Positions 26,967-38,942 of a stretch of 64,000 nucleotides of DNA are shown in pieces. The notes under the pieces are model-generated. The model was not told where the DNA came from. It saw only the letters and a program-made list of their open reading frames with translations, and ran no database searches. Within the stretch, counting starts at the first letter, position 1. Every line of letters starts with the position of its first letter. Position numbers and translations under genes: made by a program. Location: positions 248,001-312,000 of the forward strand of contig NZ_CP035319.1 of the NCBI RefSeq assembly GCF_004328705.1, given 5' to 3'. Origin of the DNA: Rhodococcus sp. ABRD24. Its GTDB lineage: Bacteria; Actinomycetota; Actinomycetes; Mycobacteriales; Mycobacteriaceae.

Positions 26967-29900
26967 ATGACGCGAGTCGCAATAGACCGCCGCCGATTCG
27001 ATGCGGCGATCTTCGACCTCGACGGTGTCGTCATCGATGCCGTGGCACTCAGGCGGGCCATCCGGTCCGAGGTGAGCGCAGTGCCGGTACGCGATTCCAC
27101 CATTGCACTGGTACGGCGGCTGCGCAGCGCAGGCGTCGGAACGGCCGTCGTCTCGGCGCGGCGCAACTGCGCGCAGATCCTGGACGCTGCGGGCATCGGC
27201 GACCTGTTCGACGTTCGAGTCGACGCCGCGGTGGCCGACGAACTGGGACTCCCTGACGTCCCCGACCCGGCCGTGCTGGTCGAGGCGACCCACCGGCTCG
27301 GCACTGCGCCCGCCCGGACCGTGGTCATCGATAACACGGAGCTCGGCGTCGCGGCCGGCAGACGTGGCGGTTTCGCGCTCGTGATCGGCGTCGACCAAGC
27401 GCACGACGGCGACGCGCTGCGCCGTGCCGGTGCCCACGTGGTGGTCGCGGACTCTGCCGACATCGACATTCCCACCAGCGACCACCGGATCTCGGAGCTC
27501 CCGCACGCACTGACATCGCGCCACCAATCGACCACCATCCTGCGCACTCGACGACCCGTGGTGTTCCTCGACTTCGACGGCACCCTCGCAAACATCGTCA
27601 ACGATCCCGACGCGGCTGCGCTTGTCGACGGCATGTCAACCGAGCTCGCGCGTCTGGCTCGCAACTGTCGGCTTGCCGTGATCAGCGGCCGAGATCTCAC
27701 AGACGTCCAGCGACGGGTCGGTGTGCCGGGAATCTGGTACGCAGGCAGCCACGGCTGCGAACTCCTCGGGCCTGACGGGGAGTTCCACCAGAACGACGCC
27801 GCGCTGGCGGCAGCACCGGACCTTGCGCGAGTCGCCGATTCCCTGAGGGAACGCCTCCGGGATGTTCCCGGAGTTCTGGTGGAACACAAGCGATTCGCCG
27901 TTGCCGTTCACCATCGCAACGTCGATCCGGACCGAGTAGAGGAGGTCGTCGCGGCGGTGTACGCGGCCGCGAACGGCGTGGATCGGATTCGGGTCACGAA
28001 CGGGCGCAAGGTCACCGAGATCCGCCCGGATATCGATTGGGACAAGGGCCGAGCGCTGCTCTGGGTGCTTGATCGGATGGGCGATGTGGCGGATCTACTG
28101 CCGATCTACATCGGCGACGACCTCACCGACGAGGACGCGTTCGATGCCGTCGCAACAACGGGAGTCGGGATCGTGGTCCGCCACAGCGAGCAGGGCGATC
28201 GCCGGTCTACGGCGCAGTTCGCGGTCGACAGCCCCGACGAGGTCCGCGAACTTCTGCAACGGCTCGCCGATCTACTCGGAAGCGATCCCACGACCACACC
28301 GCCACCCGACGACCCGTGGACAGTGTTCTTCGAGGGTTACGATCCGCCTACCGAGAAGCTGCGTGAAGCGATCTGCACCGTCGGGAACGGCTACTTCGCC
28401 ACCCGCGGCTGCACGCCCGAATCTCGGGCCGACGCCGTGCACTACCCGGGAACCTACGCGGCCGGGATCTTCAACCGACTACGCGACGAGATCGCGGGGA
28501 ACACGATCGAGAACGAGAGCATGGTCAACCTGCCGAACTGGTTGCCCGTCACGTTCCGCACCGAGCGAGCCGCCTGGTTCGACATCGACTCGGCAGAATT
28601 GCTCGACTACCGGCAATACCTCGATCTTCGCCGGGCGGTTCTCACCCGGCGGTTCCGGATCCGCGACGAGGCCGGGCACGTCACTTCCGTCGTCCAGCGG
28701 AGATTCGTCGCGATGAACCTTCCGCATGCCTGCGCCCTCGAGACGACGTTCGTGGCCGAGAACTGGTCCGGTCGTCTCGAGATTCGCTCGGTGTTGGATG
28801 CTGCGGTCGAGAACACCCTCGTCGAGCGCTATCGCCAGCTCTCGGGCCGGCACCTCGAACCACTACAGGCAACTGAGCTCACTGCAGACTCGGTGCTGCT
28901 CGCGGTTCAGACGAACCGATCACGAATTCCGGTGGCGATGGCGGCCCGAAGCACGCTGTGGAACGGCGACGAGCGCATCGCCGGCTCGTATCGACTCGTC
29001 GACGACGACGGCCAGATCGGCCACGACATCACCGTCGACGTCGAAGCGAACAGGTCCGTGACACTGGAGAAGCTGGTGACCGTGTTCACCGGACGCGATC
29101 ATGCAGTCTCCGAGCCATCCGACGAAGCCGCCCGCTGGCTGGCCCGCCTGACCCGATTCGACGAAGTGCTCGACGGTCACGTGCTGGCCTGGGCGCGGTT
29201 GTGGGACAACCTCGGAATCGAGCTCGAGGGCCACGGTCACGCCCTGCGCATCGTTCGGCTCCACCTGCTTCAGATGCTGCAGACGGTCTCCCCCAACACC
29301 GCCGACCTGGATGTCGGTGTTCCTGCACGAGGCCTGCACGGTGAGGCCTACCGCGGGCACATCTTCTGGGACGAACTCTTCGTATTCCCGGTGCTGAACC
29401 TGCGACTGCCCACTCTCACCCGATCGTTGCTGCGGTACCGCTACCGTCGCCTGCGTGAGGCCCGGCGAGCGGCGAGCGAGGCGGGCCATGCCGGAGCGAT
29501 GTTCCCGTGGCAGTCCGGTAGCGACGGGCGCGAGGAAAGCCAGCAGCTGCACCTCAATCCCCGGTCCGGGCGCTGGAACCCGGACCCGAGCCGACTCCAG
29601 CACCATATCGGGATCGCAGTCGCCTACAACGTGTGGCAGTACTACCAGGTGACGGGTGATCTGGAGTTCCTCATCGAATTCGGCGCCGAGATGCTGTTGG
29701 AAATCGCCCGGTTCTATGCCGGTCGCGCCACCTACGACGAGACCCGCGACCGGTACACCATCCGCGGCGTCATCGGCCCCGACGAGTTCCATGCCGGTTA
29801 TCCGGGCGCCCCCTACGCGGGCATCGACAACAACGCGTACACCAACGTCATGTCGGTGTGGGTGATCCTGCGGGCCATAGAGGCGCTCGACCAAATCCCG

Positions 29901-30692
29901 TTGCAGATCAGATCGGACCTGACACAAGCCCTCGGGCTCCATGCCCAGGAGATCGCGCGATGGGAGGCAATCACCCACACCATGTTCGTTCCGTTCCACG
30001 ACCGTGTCATCAGCCAGTTCGAGGGGTACGAGAACCTGGCCGAGTTGGATTGGGACAGCTACGGCCGACAGTACGGCGACATCCAGCGTCTCGACCGGAT
30101 CCTCGAGGCAGAGGGCGACGACGTCAACTGTTACCGCGCCTCGAAGCAAGCCGACGTTCTGATGCTGTTCTACCTGCTGTCCGCCGACGAGTTGCGCGAA
30201 CTTCTCGAGCGACTCGGCTACGAACTCCCGGGCGAAGCCATCCCGCGGACCATCGATTACTACCTGGCACGGACATCACATGGCTCGACTCTCAGTGGAG
30301 TCGTGCACTCGTGGGTGCTGGCACGAGCCAACCGCGATCAGGCCATCGACTTCTTCGACCGAGTGCTCAAGTCCGACATCGCCGATATCCAAGGCGGTAC
30401 GACCTCGGAGGGTATCCATCTGGCCGCCATGGCCGGGAGCGTCGACCTGGTGCAACGGTGCTTCTCCGGAATGGAGGCTCGCGGGGGCCGATTGGTGTTC
30501 ACACCCCTCTGGCCGGAAGCACTCGGAACACTCGAATTTCCCATCTACTACCGGGGACACCGACTCCGACTACAAATCAGTGGCCGACAAGTACAGGTCA
30601 GTGCCGCAGCGGGGAACCAGCCTCCGATCGAGATCGAGTGCCGGGGCCAGGTTGCGCAATTACATCCGGGTTCGACGGTACAGCTGAGCTAG
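26967..30692 (+). CDS. HAD / trehalose-6-phosphate phosphatase / GH65 fusion protein
   Basis: A 1241-residue protein of three domains. Residues 1-170 are HAD-like (IFDLDGVVIDA). Residues about 195-430 are an OtsB-type trehalose-phosphate phosphatase (FLDFDGTLANIV, SGRDLTDV, GDDLTDEDAF). Residues about 455-1241 are a glycoside hydrolase family 65 module (VGNGYFATRG, RGHIFWDELF, catalytic Glu in GVIGPDEFH near residue 938, SKQADVLML). The architecture matches M. tuberculosis Rv2006 (otsB1). It could dephosphorylate trehalose-6-phosphate and phosphorolyse or hydrolyse an alpha-glucoside; mycobacterial OtsB1 was reported not to replace OtsB2, so the true substrate is open. The ATG has only a weak ribosome binding site. 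Confidence 0.92.
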   Translation: MTRVAIDRRRFDAAIFDLDGVVIDAVALRRAIRSEVSAVPVRDSTIALVRRLRSAGVGTAVVSARRNCAQILDAAGIGDLFDVRVDAAVADELGLPDVPDPAVLVEATHRLGTAPARTVVIDNTELGVAAGRRGGFALVIGVDQAHDGDALRRAGAHVVVADSADIDIPTSDHRISELPHALTSRHQSTTILRTRRPVVFLDFDGTLANIVNDPDAAALVDGMSTELARLARNCRLAVISGRDLTDVQRRVGVPGIWYAGSHGCELLGPDGEFHQNDAALAAAPDLARVADSLRERLRDVPGVLVEHKRFAVAVHHRNVDPDRVEEVVAAVYAAANGVDRIRVTNGRKVTEIRPDIDWDKGRALLWVLDRMGDVADLLPIYIGDDLTDEDAFDAVATTGVGIVVRHSEQGDRRSTAQFAVDSPDEVRELLQRLADLLGSDPTTTPPPDDPWTVFFEGYDPPTEKLREAICTVGNGYFATRGCTPESRADAVHYPGTYAAGIFNRLRDEIAGNTIENESMVNLPNWLPVTFRTERAAWFDIDSAELLDYRQYLDLRRAVLTRRFRIRDEAGHVTSVVQRRFVAMNLPHACALETTFVAENWSGRLEIRSVLDAAVENTLVERYRQLSGRHLEPLQATELTADSVLLAVQTNRSRIPVAMAARSTLWNGDERIAGSYRLVDDDGQIGHDITVDVEANRSVTLEKLVTVFTGRDHAVSEPSDEAARWLARLTRFDEVLDGHVLAWARLWDNLGIELEGHGHALRIVRLHLLQMLQTVSPNTADLDVGVPARGLHGEAYRGHIFWDELFVFPVLNLRLPTLTRSLLRYRYRRLREARRAASEAGHAGAMFPWQSGSDGREESQQLHLNPRSGRWNPDPSRLQHHIGIAVAYNVWQYYQVTGDLEFLIEFGAEMLLEIARFYAGRATYDETRDRYTIRGVIGPDEFHAGYPGAPYAGIDNNAYTNVMSVWVILRAIEALDQIPLQIRSDLTQALGLHAQEIARWEAITHTMFVPFHDRVISQFEGYENLAELDWDSYGRQYGDIQRLDRILEAEGDDVNCYRASKQADVLMLFYLLSADELRELLERLGYELPGEAIPRTIDYYLARTSHGSTLSGVVHSWVLARANRDQAIDFFDRVLKSDIADIQGGTTSEGIHLAAMAGSVDLVQRCFSGMEARGGRLVFTPLWPEALGTLEFPIYYRGHRLRLQISGRQVQVSAAAGNQPPIEIECRGQVAQLHPGSTVQLS

Positions 30693-30758
30693 CGACCATC
30701 TGCCGGATCCCGTCAGCATGGATACGGTGGAACAGAAACCTAGGTTGGGAGGCCGTCC

Positions 30759-31649
30759 ATGATCGTTCGCCGTATTGCCCGCCCGCTGCTGTCCTCCGTC
30801 TTCATCGCCGGCGGAATCGACACGCTCCGCAGTCCCGCCCCGAAAGCACAGGCCGCCACGCCGTTCCTGGAGAAGAGCGTCGAGACACTGCCCGCCACCG
30901 TGACGGACCGGATCCCGCCCGATCCCGAAACACTCGTCAAGATCAACGCCGCGATCCAGGTCGGGGCCGGAGCGCTGCTCGCCGTGGGGAAGGCTCCCCG
31001 GGTGGCGTCACTGGTACTGGCAGGCACACTTGTGCCCACGACGTTGGCCGGTCACGACTTCTGGAACGCAGACGACCCACAGCAGCGCGCGATTCAGCGC
31101 ATGCAGTTCTTCAAGAACATGACGATGCTCGGGGGGCTGCTGATTGCCGCGGTCGACACGGAGGCGAAGCCATCGCTCGGATGGCGTGGGCGCCGGGCCG
31201 CCCGCAAGGCACAGGCGTCGGTCGCGGAGACCGCGGAGAGACTGTCGAACAACGACAACCGCAATTCCGGCCACGGTCGGCAACTCGTATCCGACCGGGC
31301 CCGGCTCGCGGCGGAGCACGCCGGTGAGCGCAGCAGCGAACTGCTCGACACGGCCCGCCACCGCGGCGCTGCCCTCGCCCATCTCGCCAAGGAACGTGGC
31401 GCCGAGCTCACGGATGTCGCCCGCGAACGCGGCCCGGCACTCGCCGAGCTCGCTCGCGAACGCGGTCCCGTCCTAGCCGAGATCGCCCGCGAACGCGGGA
31501 CCGAACTGGCACAGATCGCACGCGAACGTGGCAGCGAGTGGGCGACGACGGCCTCCGTGCAAGGGGAGACGTTGAGCCGGCAAGCCCGCAAGCGTGCTGA
31601 GCGAGCGCTGGCAGCGGCTCGCGCCAAGGCCGCCGAACTCCAGGACTGA
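30759..31649 (+). CDS. DoxX-like membrane protein with C-terminal 11-residue repeats
   Basis: The 296-residue protein is preceded by GGGAGG. Residues 1-135 are a DoxX-type domain: ARPLLSSVFIAGGIDTL, INAAIQVGAGALLAVG, VASLVLAGTLVPTTLAGHDFW and MTMLGGLLIAAVDT form four hydrophobic helices. The rest is hydrophilic and ends in six 11-residue repeats of ARERGxxLAxI type from residue 199, followed by a Lys/Arg/Ala helix. The repeats would form a long amphipathic rod. The DoxX core suggests a redox- or thiol-stress membrane complex; the tail may bind membrane or partner proteins. Confidence 0.82.
   Translation: MIVRRIARPLLSSVFIAGGIDTLRSPAPKAQAATPFLEKSVETLPATVTDRIPPDPETLVKINAAIQVGAGALLAVGKAPRVASLVLAGTLVPTTLAGHDFWNADDPQQRAIQRMQFFKNMTMLGGLLIAAVDTEAKPSLGWRGRRAARKAQASVAETAERLSNNDNRNSGHGRQLVSDRARLAAEHAGERSSELLDTARHRGAALAHLAKERGAELTDVARERGPALAELARERGPVLAEIARERGTELAQIARERGSEWATTASVQGETLSRQARKRAERALAAARAKAAELQD
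31353..31550 (+). repeat. Six 33-bp coding repeats (11-residue units)
   Basis: Consecutive 33-base units encode ARHRGAALAHL, AKERGAELTDV, ARERGPALAEL, ARERGPVLAEI, ARERGTELAQI and ARERGSEWATT. An 11-residue period corresponds to three helical turns, so one face of a continuous helix stays apolar. Confidence 0.9.
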
Positions 31650-31749
31650 TCGCACCGCGGGACCGGGCCCCAGCGATTCTGCGGCGGCGTTGAGCGCGCA
31701 CTAGACTGTTTTGGCGCTTTTCACGTCGTTCCCGAACCTAGGAGACCTC

Positions 31750-34032
31750 TTGCCGGACGAGGCCCGCGTGCACCCCGATCTCGAACACGAGCAGGGGTAT
31801 CTGTCGATGCTCTACGAGCGTCTCGACAGGCTTCGCGCGTACGCGTCGACCCGCCTGAGCCGGGTGTTGCTCGAGTCGGGCGGCACCCCGCAGGCTCGCA
31901 GCGAACGCGAGTCGTTCAGCCAGATGTACACCGAGGATCTGGCGCGCTACGACGCCGCGGAGAACGGATTGTGCTTCGGTCGGATCGATCTCGACGAGGA
32001 GCAGCGGTACATCGGGCGGGTCGGAATCCTCGACGAGGCGAACGACTACGAGCCCCTGCTGCTCGACTGGCGCGCGCCGATGGCGCGACCGTTCTATCTG
32101 GCGACCCCGGCCGCACCGGATGGTGTGACCAGGCGTCGCCACATCCGCAGCCGGAGCCGCACCGTCACCGGAATCAACGACGAGTTCCTCGACCTCGCCT
32201 CCGCCGAGGCGAACGGCGCCGCTTCCGGCGCAGGCGGGGTCGCGGGCGAAAGTGCGCTGCTGTCGGCCCTCAACGCCGCCCGGACCGGTCAGATGCACGA
32301 CATCGTCGAGACGATCCAGAGCGAGCAGGACGCGATTATCCGCTCGACCCACAAGAGTGTGCTGGTCGTCCAGGGCGGGCCCGGAACCGGCAAGACGGCC
32401 GTCGCGCTGCATCGCGCCGCCTACCTGCTGTACACCTACCGCCAGCAGCTCGCGAAGGCCGGCGTCCTCATCATCGGACCGAACGAGACCTTCCTGGACT
32501 ACATCAGTCAGGTGCTGCCCTCCCTCGGCGAGACCGGTGTGCTGCTGTCGACCATCGGCGACCTCTACCCCGGAGTCCGCGCCGCGCGGGAGGACACACT
32601 GGCGGCCGGGGAAATCAAGGGCTCACTGGCGATGATCGAGATTCTGAAGAAGGCGGTGCGGGACCGACAAGAAGTCCCGAAGGCCCCGATCGAGCTCCGG
32701 TTCGACACCTATCCCGTGACGATCGACCGCAAGATCGTCACCCGTGCGCGGGGACGGGCCCGTTCGTCGCGCCGCCCACACAATCTGGCACGCCCGATCT
32801 TCGTCTCCGCCGTCATCGAGGCACTCGCACAGCAGCTCGCCGACACGCTCGGTGCCAATGTCGTCGACGGCGGCAATCTGCTCAGCCGTGAGGACGTCGC
32901 AGACATGCGGGACGAGATGCGCGAGGATCCCGCGATCATGGCGGCGCTCGACGACCTCTGGCCCGACCTCACCCCACAGCAGGTGCTCACAGATCTGCTC
33001 CGATCGCCGAAGCGATTGGCGGATGCGGCCGCCGAGCTCACCGACGACGAGCGCGCAACTCTGCTGCGGACTGAGGGTGTCGGGTTCAGCGCCGCCGACG
33101 CACCGCTGCTCGATGAGCTCGCCGAGCTCCTGGGTGTGGATGACGCAGCCGAACGCGAGCGCGCCCAACGCCGGTGGCGTGCTCAGATCGCGGATGCCCA
33201 AGGCGCGCTGGACATCCTCACGGGCTCGGCACCGCAGGACCTCGAGGACGAGCTCGATCCCGAGATCCTCATGGCTTACGACCTGATCGATGCCAGCCAG
33301 CTCGCCGAACGTCAGGATCTCGGCCAGCGCCAGACCACCGCCGAGCGCGCCGCGTCGGACCGCACGTGGACCTACGGGCATGTGATCGTCGACGAGGCCC
33401 AGGAGCTCTCCGAGATGGCCTGGCGGATGTTGATGCGCCGCATCCCCAACCGCTGGATGACTCTGGTCGGCGACATCGCCCAAACTGGTGATCCCGCAGG
33501 AAGCTCGTCCTGGCAGGACGTCCTGGCACCCTATGTCGCACAGCGGTGGAAGCTGACCGAACTCACCGTGAACTACCGGACACCTGCGGAAATCATGGAA
33601 CTCGCGCACCGGGTACTCGAGGAGATCGATCCGAATCAGACGGTGCCGCGTTCGGTCCGCGACTCCGGATTCTCACCGTGGGCGGAACGGGTGGACGCGG
33701 ATGCTGTTGTCGACGAGGTTCGACGACAGGTCGCAGCTGAGACGGGACCGGGCCTGACCGCAGTCCTTGCGGGTCACGAGCACGTCGCGGCCCTGGCTGA
33801 CCTTCGCTCGGATTCGGTGAGCGTGCTGACCGTCAAGGACGCGAAGGGGCTGGAATTCGATTCGGTTCTGATCGTCGAACCACAGGACCTCCTCGACGAG
33901 TCGCCGCGCGGCATCAATGACCTGTACGTTGCTCTCACCCGCGCGACTCAACGCCTCGGGATAGTGCACTCGCGGCCCCTGCCGGCCGTCTTGGAGGCGT
34001 TAGGCGATCCGGTAACAGCGCCGCGCGTCTGA
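31750..34032 (+). CDS. HelR/HelD-type RNA polymerase recycling ATPase
   Basis: UvrD-like superfamily 1 ATPase that acts on RNA polymerase rather than DNA. TTG 31750 has TAGGAG eight bases upstream and gives 760 residues; a TTG at 31711 is also open but lacks a site. It contains an N-terminal coiled-coil arm (LEHEQGYLSMLYERLDRLRAY), Walker A GGPGTGKTAVALHR near residue 208, Walker B VIVDEAQELSEMAWR near residue 548, motif GDIAQTGDP, and motifs V/VI VLTVKDAKGLEFDSV and LYVALTRATQRLG. HelD proteins free stalled polymerase. In Mycobacteroides and Streptomyces, HelR displaces rifamycin-bound polymerase and gives tolerance. No rifamycin-associated palindrome is visible upstream. Confidence 0.85.
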   Translation: MPDEARVHPDLEHEQGYLSMLYERLDRLRAYASTRLSRVLLESGGTPQARSERESFSQMYTEDLARYDAAENGLCFGRIDLDEEQRYIGRVGILDEANDYEPLLLDWRAPMARPFYLATPAAPDGVTRRRHIRSRSRTVTGINDEFLDLASAEANGAASGAGGVAGESALLSALNAARTGQMHDIVETIQSEQDAIIRSTHKSVLVVQGGPGTGKTAVALHRAAYLLYTYRQQLAKAGVLIIGPNETFLDYISQVLPSLGETGVLLSTIGDLYPGVRAAREDTLAAGEIKGSLAMIEILKKAVRDRQEVPKAPIELRFDTYPVTIDRKIVTRARGRARSSRRPHNLARPIFVSAVIEALAQQLADTLGANVVDGGNLLSREDVADMRDEMREDPAIMAALDDLWPDLTPQQVLTDLLRSPKRLADAAAELTDDERATLLRTEGVGFSAADAPLLDELAELLGVDDAAERERAQRRWRAQIADAQGALDILTGSAPQDLEDELDPEILMAYDLIDASQLAERQDLGQRQTTAERAASDRTWTYGHVIVDEAQELSEMAWRMLMRRIPNRWMTLVGDIAQTGDPAGSSSWQDVLAPYVAQRWKLTELTVNYRTPAEIMELAHRVLEEIDPNQTVPRSVRDSGFSPWAERVDADAVVDEVRRQVAAETGPGLTAVLAGHEHVAALADLRSDSVSVLTVKDAKGLEFDSVLIVEPQDLLDESPRGINDLYVALTRATQRLGIVHSRPLPAVLEALGDPVTAPRV

Positions 34033-34121
34033 TCAGAGAACCCGAAGCGGACGATGTACCGTGCCTAGGGCGTCAACCCGACGGGTCGGCGTTCCCCCGA
34101 CGAACGAGAACGGGAATCATC

Positions 34122-34544
34122 GTGGCCGCACCGCTTCGCTACCGCCGCCGAACGCGTACAGCGCTGACCGCCGTGGTCAGCGCACTCGCGGTGTGTGCAG
34201 CGATCAGTAGCTGTGCCGCGGCGCCGACCGTCGACACCGCCGCAGCGCCGGCTCCAGTACCGCCAGCCGAGTCCGTGGCCCCCACACCGGTCATCGATCC
34301 GCGCACCACCGCATACGAACAAGCGCTGCTCGACGGCGGCCTCCCCGCCGTCGTTCCTGCCTCGACTCTGCGCGCGCTCCTGGACGCAACCTGCCGGCAC
34401 CTTGCGGGAGGTACGCCGGAACCGGCGATCCTCGAGCAGCTGCGGCCCATCGCCGGATACGCCGCCAGCCTGTCCGGCGGACGCCTCACCGGTGAGGCCG
34501 CCGCGCAACTCATGTTGCGGGCGGCCCGCACGGATCTCTGTTGA
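34122..34544 (+). CDS. Secreted or lipid-anchored DUF732-like protein
   Basis: The 140-residue product from GTG 34122 has a basic N-terminus and hydrophobic stretch (TALTAVVSALAVCAAISSC) with a possible but imperfect lipobox cysteine at residue about 30. A Pro/Ala/Thr linker follows, then a domain of about 80 residues with one internal cysteine and a C-terminal cysteine (TCRHLAGG ... TDLC) that could pair. This layout resembles mycobacterial DUF732 exported proteins. The role is unknown. Confidence 0.65.
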   Translation: MAAPLRYRRRTRTALTAVVSALAVCAAISSCAAAPTVDTAAAPAPVPPAESVAPTPVIDPRTTAYEQALLDGGLPAVVPASTLRALLDATCRHLAGGTPEPAILEQLRPIAGYAASLSGGRLTGEAAAQLMLRAARTDLC

Positions 34545-34554
34545 CGTCGCCCAC

Positions 34555-35007
34555 TCAGCGAACAGTGTGCACGATCAACACATCTGATGTCGATTTGCGT
34601 GCGGCGTCCGACGGCACGGACCCCAGCAGGCGTCCGGTCAGGGTGTTGAGTCCCCGGTTGCCGATCACCAGCAGATCCGCTTCCACCTCGTCGACGAGGG
34701 CGAGCAGAGAATCGACCGGCGCACCCACTATTGCCCGCTCGACGATATTCTTGGCACCCGCTGCGGTAGCCCGCTCACGCGCCGTTCGTAGGATCTCGTA
34801 GGTAGGCGCAGACCCGGTGACCTGGTACGCATCCTCGCGCAGCGTGTCCGCCGCCGACTCCATGTCCTTGGGGTCTGCCGGGTAGTAGGCGCATGCGATC
34901 ACCAGCTTCGCCTCGGCGTCACCTGCGAGTGCGGCGGCCTTCTCGACTGCACGCAATGACGAATCCGATCCATCGGTTCCGACGACGACGGTCCGGTAGG
35001 CGCTCAT
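34555..35007 (-). CDS. Universal stress protein (UspA family)
   Basis: The single-domain Usp has 150 residues. It starts VVVGTDGSDSSLRAVEKA and has the ATP-binding signature G-x2-G-x9-G-S (GNRGLNTLTGRLLGSVPS) near residue 117, so it is of the nucleotide-binding class. M. tuberculosis has Rv1636 in the equivalent uvrB-uvrA interval. It probably binds ATP or cAMP during stress or slow growth. Confidence 0.92.
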   Translation of the reverse strand: MSAYRTVVVGTDGSDSSLRAVEKAAALAGDAEAKLVIACAYYPADPKDMESAADTLREDAYQVTGSAPTYEILRTARERATAAGAKNIVERAIVGAPVDSLLALVDEVEADLLVIGNRGLNTLTGRLLGSVPSDAARKSTSDVLIVHTVR

Positions 35008-35203
35008 TCATTCCTCCATGTGTGCGTGTTTTCGAGGACGGTGACTGCAGTGCCCTGTTCGACCGATATCACCGCTCGCTGCGCTGACAGTAGCCGTATC
35101 TGCGCAGAGCCAGGCGGAATTGCGGCACAATATGCCTCATCCCCCGGTGGACGACCCACCCCAGGCACCATTTCACCACGGACTGCGCGGAACGGGACCA
35201 CCC

Positions 35204-36076
35204 CTAGCGCGATTCGCCGTAGCGCGGCCCGAAGAACGTCTGGGGGAACACCCCCGACGCGAGCACAGCGTCGCGCCATGGTCCGGCGAGCTCCGCAAGG
35301 CGGGCCGCGCCGTCCTCGCCCAGCCCGGTCCAGGGAGCCGATGCCAGCTCGTCGGTGAGATCCTCGACGACCTCGCGCAATTCGCGACCGTCGTCGGTGA
35401 GCTCGCCGCGGGCGTCCAGGAGCTCACGGTCATGGAGCCGCGCAACAGCGGCGTCCCATTGTTCCTGGGTCCAGCCGCGCCGAGTGAGCGCGAACTTCTT
35501 TTGCGGGCCGACTCCTGCCACCGTGTGTGTGATCAACGCCTCGAGTCCGCTGAGCCCGGCCGTCTGCAGCGCCGCGATGTGCCCATCACCGCGGTACTCG
35601 CGCAGCAGTGTGAGCGCATGCCACAGCACGAGATGCGGTGGCTCCGGCCACTCCAGCGCCGCATACCCCGCGTACAGAGGACGTCCGTCGACACCCGGAA
35701 TCGACTGTGCGGCTATCGCCGCGAGCTGGGCCGCCTCCGCCAGCTCCGTCGAGCCGATCACCGCTTCTCCGAAGAGCCGGCGATACGCCGTATCGACACC
35801 GCGATACCGTGCGCGCGTGATCTCTTTCGGGTCCACGAGCTTCCACGCCCGCGGCACAACCTCCTCGATCAGCGCGGGGTTGAAGTTGTAGAACGTCGCG
35901 GCGACGACGCCCGCCCCCACGGCACCCATCGGCGCGGCGCGGCCTGCGAAGTACGTCATCCACGCCGGTTCCAAACCGGCGTCGACCAGTTCGCGTTCCA
36001 CCTCCGGCGCGAAGTAGGCCAGCGAGTGAAGTAAGTCGAGCGACCGGGCGGTGCGACCCGAAACCTGTACGTCCAT
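35204..36076 (-). CDS. SCO6745-like conserved protein
   Basis: The 290-residue cytoplasmic protein carries the actinobacterial SCO6745-family pattern: LHSLAYFAPEVERELV, TYFAGRAAPMGAVGAGVVAATFYNFNP and PHLVLWHALTLLREYRGDGHIAAL. The C-terminal third (TRRGWTQEQWDAAVARLHDRELLD) reads like a winged-helix domain. No enzyme motif is established. It lies 19 bases downstream of uvrB's stop on the opposite end of a shared minus-strand order, but is read before it only by antisense logic; in transcription order it follows uvrB. Confidence 0.75.
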   Translation of the reverse strand: MDVQVSGRTARSLDLLHSLAYFAPEVERELVDAGLEPAWMTYFAGRAAPMGAVGAGVVAATFYNFNPALIEEVVPRAWKLVDPKEITRARYRGVDTAYRRLFGEAVIGSTELAEAAQLAAIAAQSIPGVDGRPLYAGYAALEWPEPPHLVLWHALTLLREYRGDGHIAALQTAGLSGLEALITHTVAGVGPQKKFALTRRGWTQEQWDAAVARLHDRELLDARGELTDDGRELREVVEDLTDELASAPWTGLGEDGAARLAELAGPWRDAVLASGVFPQTFFGPRYGESR

Positions 36077-36095
36077 GGGTCAGAACGTTAGCGCG

Positions 36096-38252
<2,157 letters not shown>

Positions 38253-38355
38253 GATCCCAGGGTATGCGTAGCCTCTGACAAGTTCCGATAACGCCTGCCG
38301 GCAGGGACCCCGATCGGCGCTGTCCCGGCACGCGATTGCCTGTACTTTCTGCTGT

Positions 38356-38934
38356 ATGGAGAATGTCGAACCGGGCGCTGTAGAACCCGTTCCGCACACG
38401 CGTCCTGCCTATGCGCCGACGCTCGGTCTGGCGCCGGCACATCGCCCGAAGACAGAGTTCTTCAACATCTCCGAACGGACCAACACCGATCCGAAGGGAT
38501 TCGTGCGCCCGGTCGACCACTTCCGCGTCGAGCCCTGGGGTCTGTACATGGCCCGCACCGCCGATCATCCGCAGTTCCACTACCTCGAGTCGTGGCTGCT
38601 TCCAGACCTCGGGATCCGGGCGTCCATCTTCCACTTCCACCCGTATCACGAGCGGGATCAGGACCACTACATCGACATCGGTGACTTCACCCGCGGCGCG
38701 GACGTCTGGAAGTCCGAGGACCACTACCTCGACCTGGTCGTGCGGACTGGACGCGACACCGAACTACTCGACGTCGACGAGCTGATCTCGGCTGCGGCGC
38801 ACGGGCTGATCTCGGCCGCCGCGGCCGATCGGGCAGTGCATTGCGCGATGGCCGCAGTGGACGGGATCGCCGCACACGGACACGATATGGACGCTTGGCT
38901 GGCGTCGAAGGGGATGCCCGTCACCTGGCGATGA
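38356..38934 (+). CDS. DUF402 domain protein
   Basis: The 192-residue protein, divergent from uvrB, has the DUF402 barrel core in residues about 55-165: [46 protein letters not shown] and EDHYLDLVV. Some family members are metal-dependent hydrolases of phosphorylated small molecules or nucleoside diphosphates (FomD type). The position matches Rv1632c, which also sits between coaE and uvrB. The specific substrate is unknown. Confidence 0.85.
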   Translation: MENVEPGAVEPVPHTRPAYAPTLGLAPAHRPKTEFFNISERTNTDPKGFVRPVDHFRVEPWGLYMARTADHPQFHYLESWLLPDLGIRASIFHFHPYHERDQDHYIDIGDFTRGADVWKSEDHYLDLVVRTGRDTELLDVDELISAAAHGLISAAAADRAVHCAMAAVDGIAAHGHDMDAWLASKGMPVTWR

Positions 38935-38942
38935 CCGGCGAT

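Noticed and set aside
26743..26970. 75-codon ORF overlapping the OtsB-GH65 start by 4 bp
   Set aside because: Arg/His-rich composition, no ribosome binding site and no recognisable fold. The overlap alone is weak support.
31650..31749. Rifamycin-associated palindrome upstream of the HelR-like gene
   Set aside because: No inverted repeat of that kind is visible.
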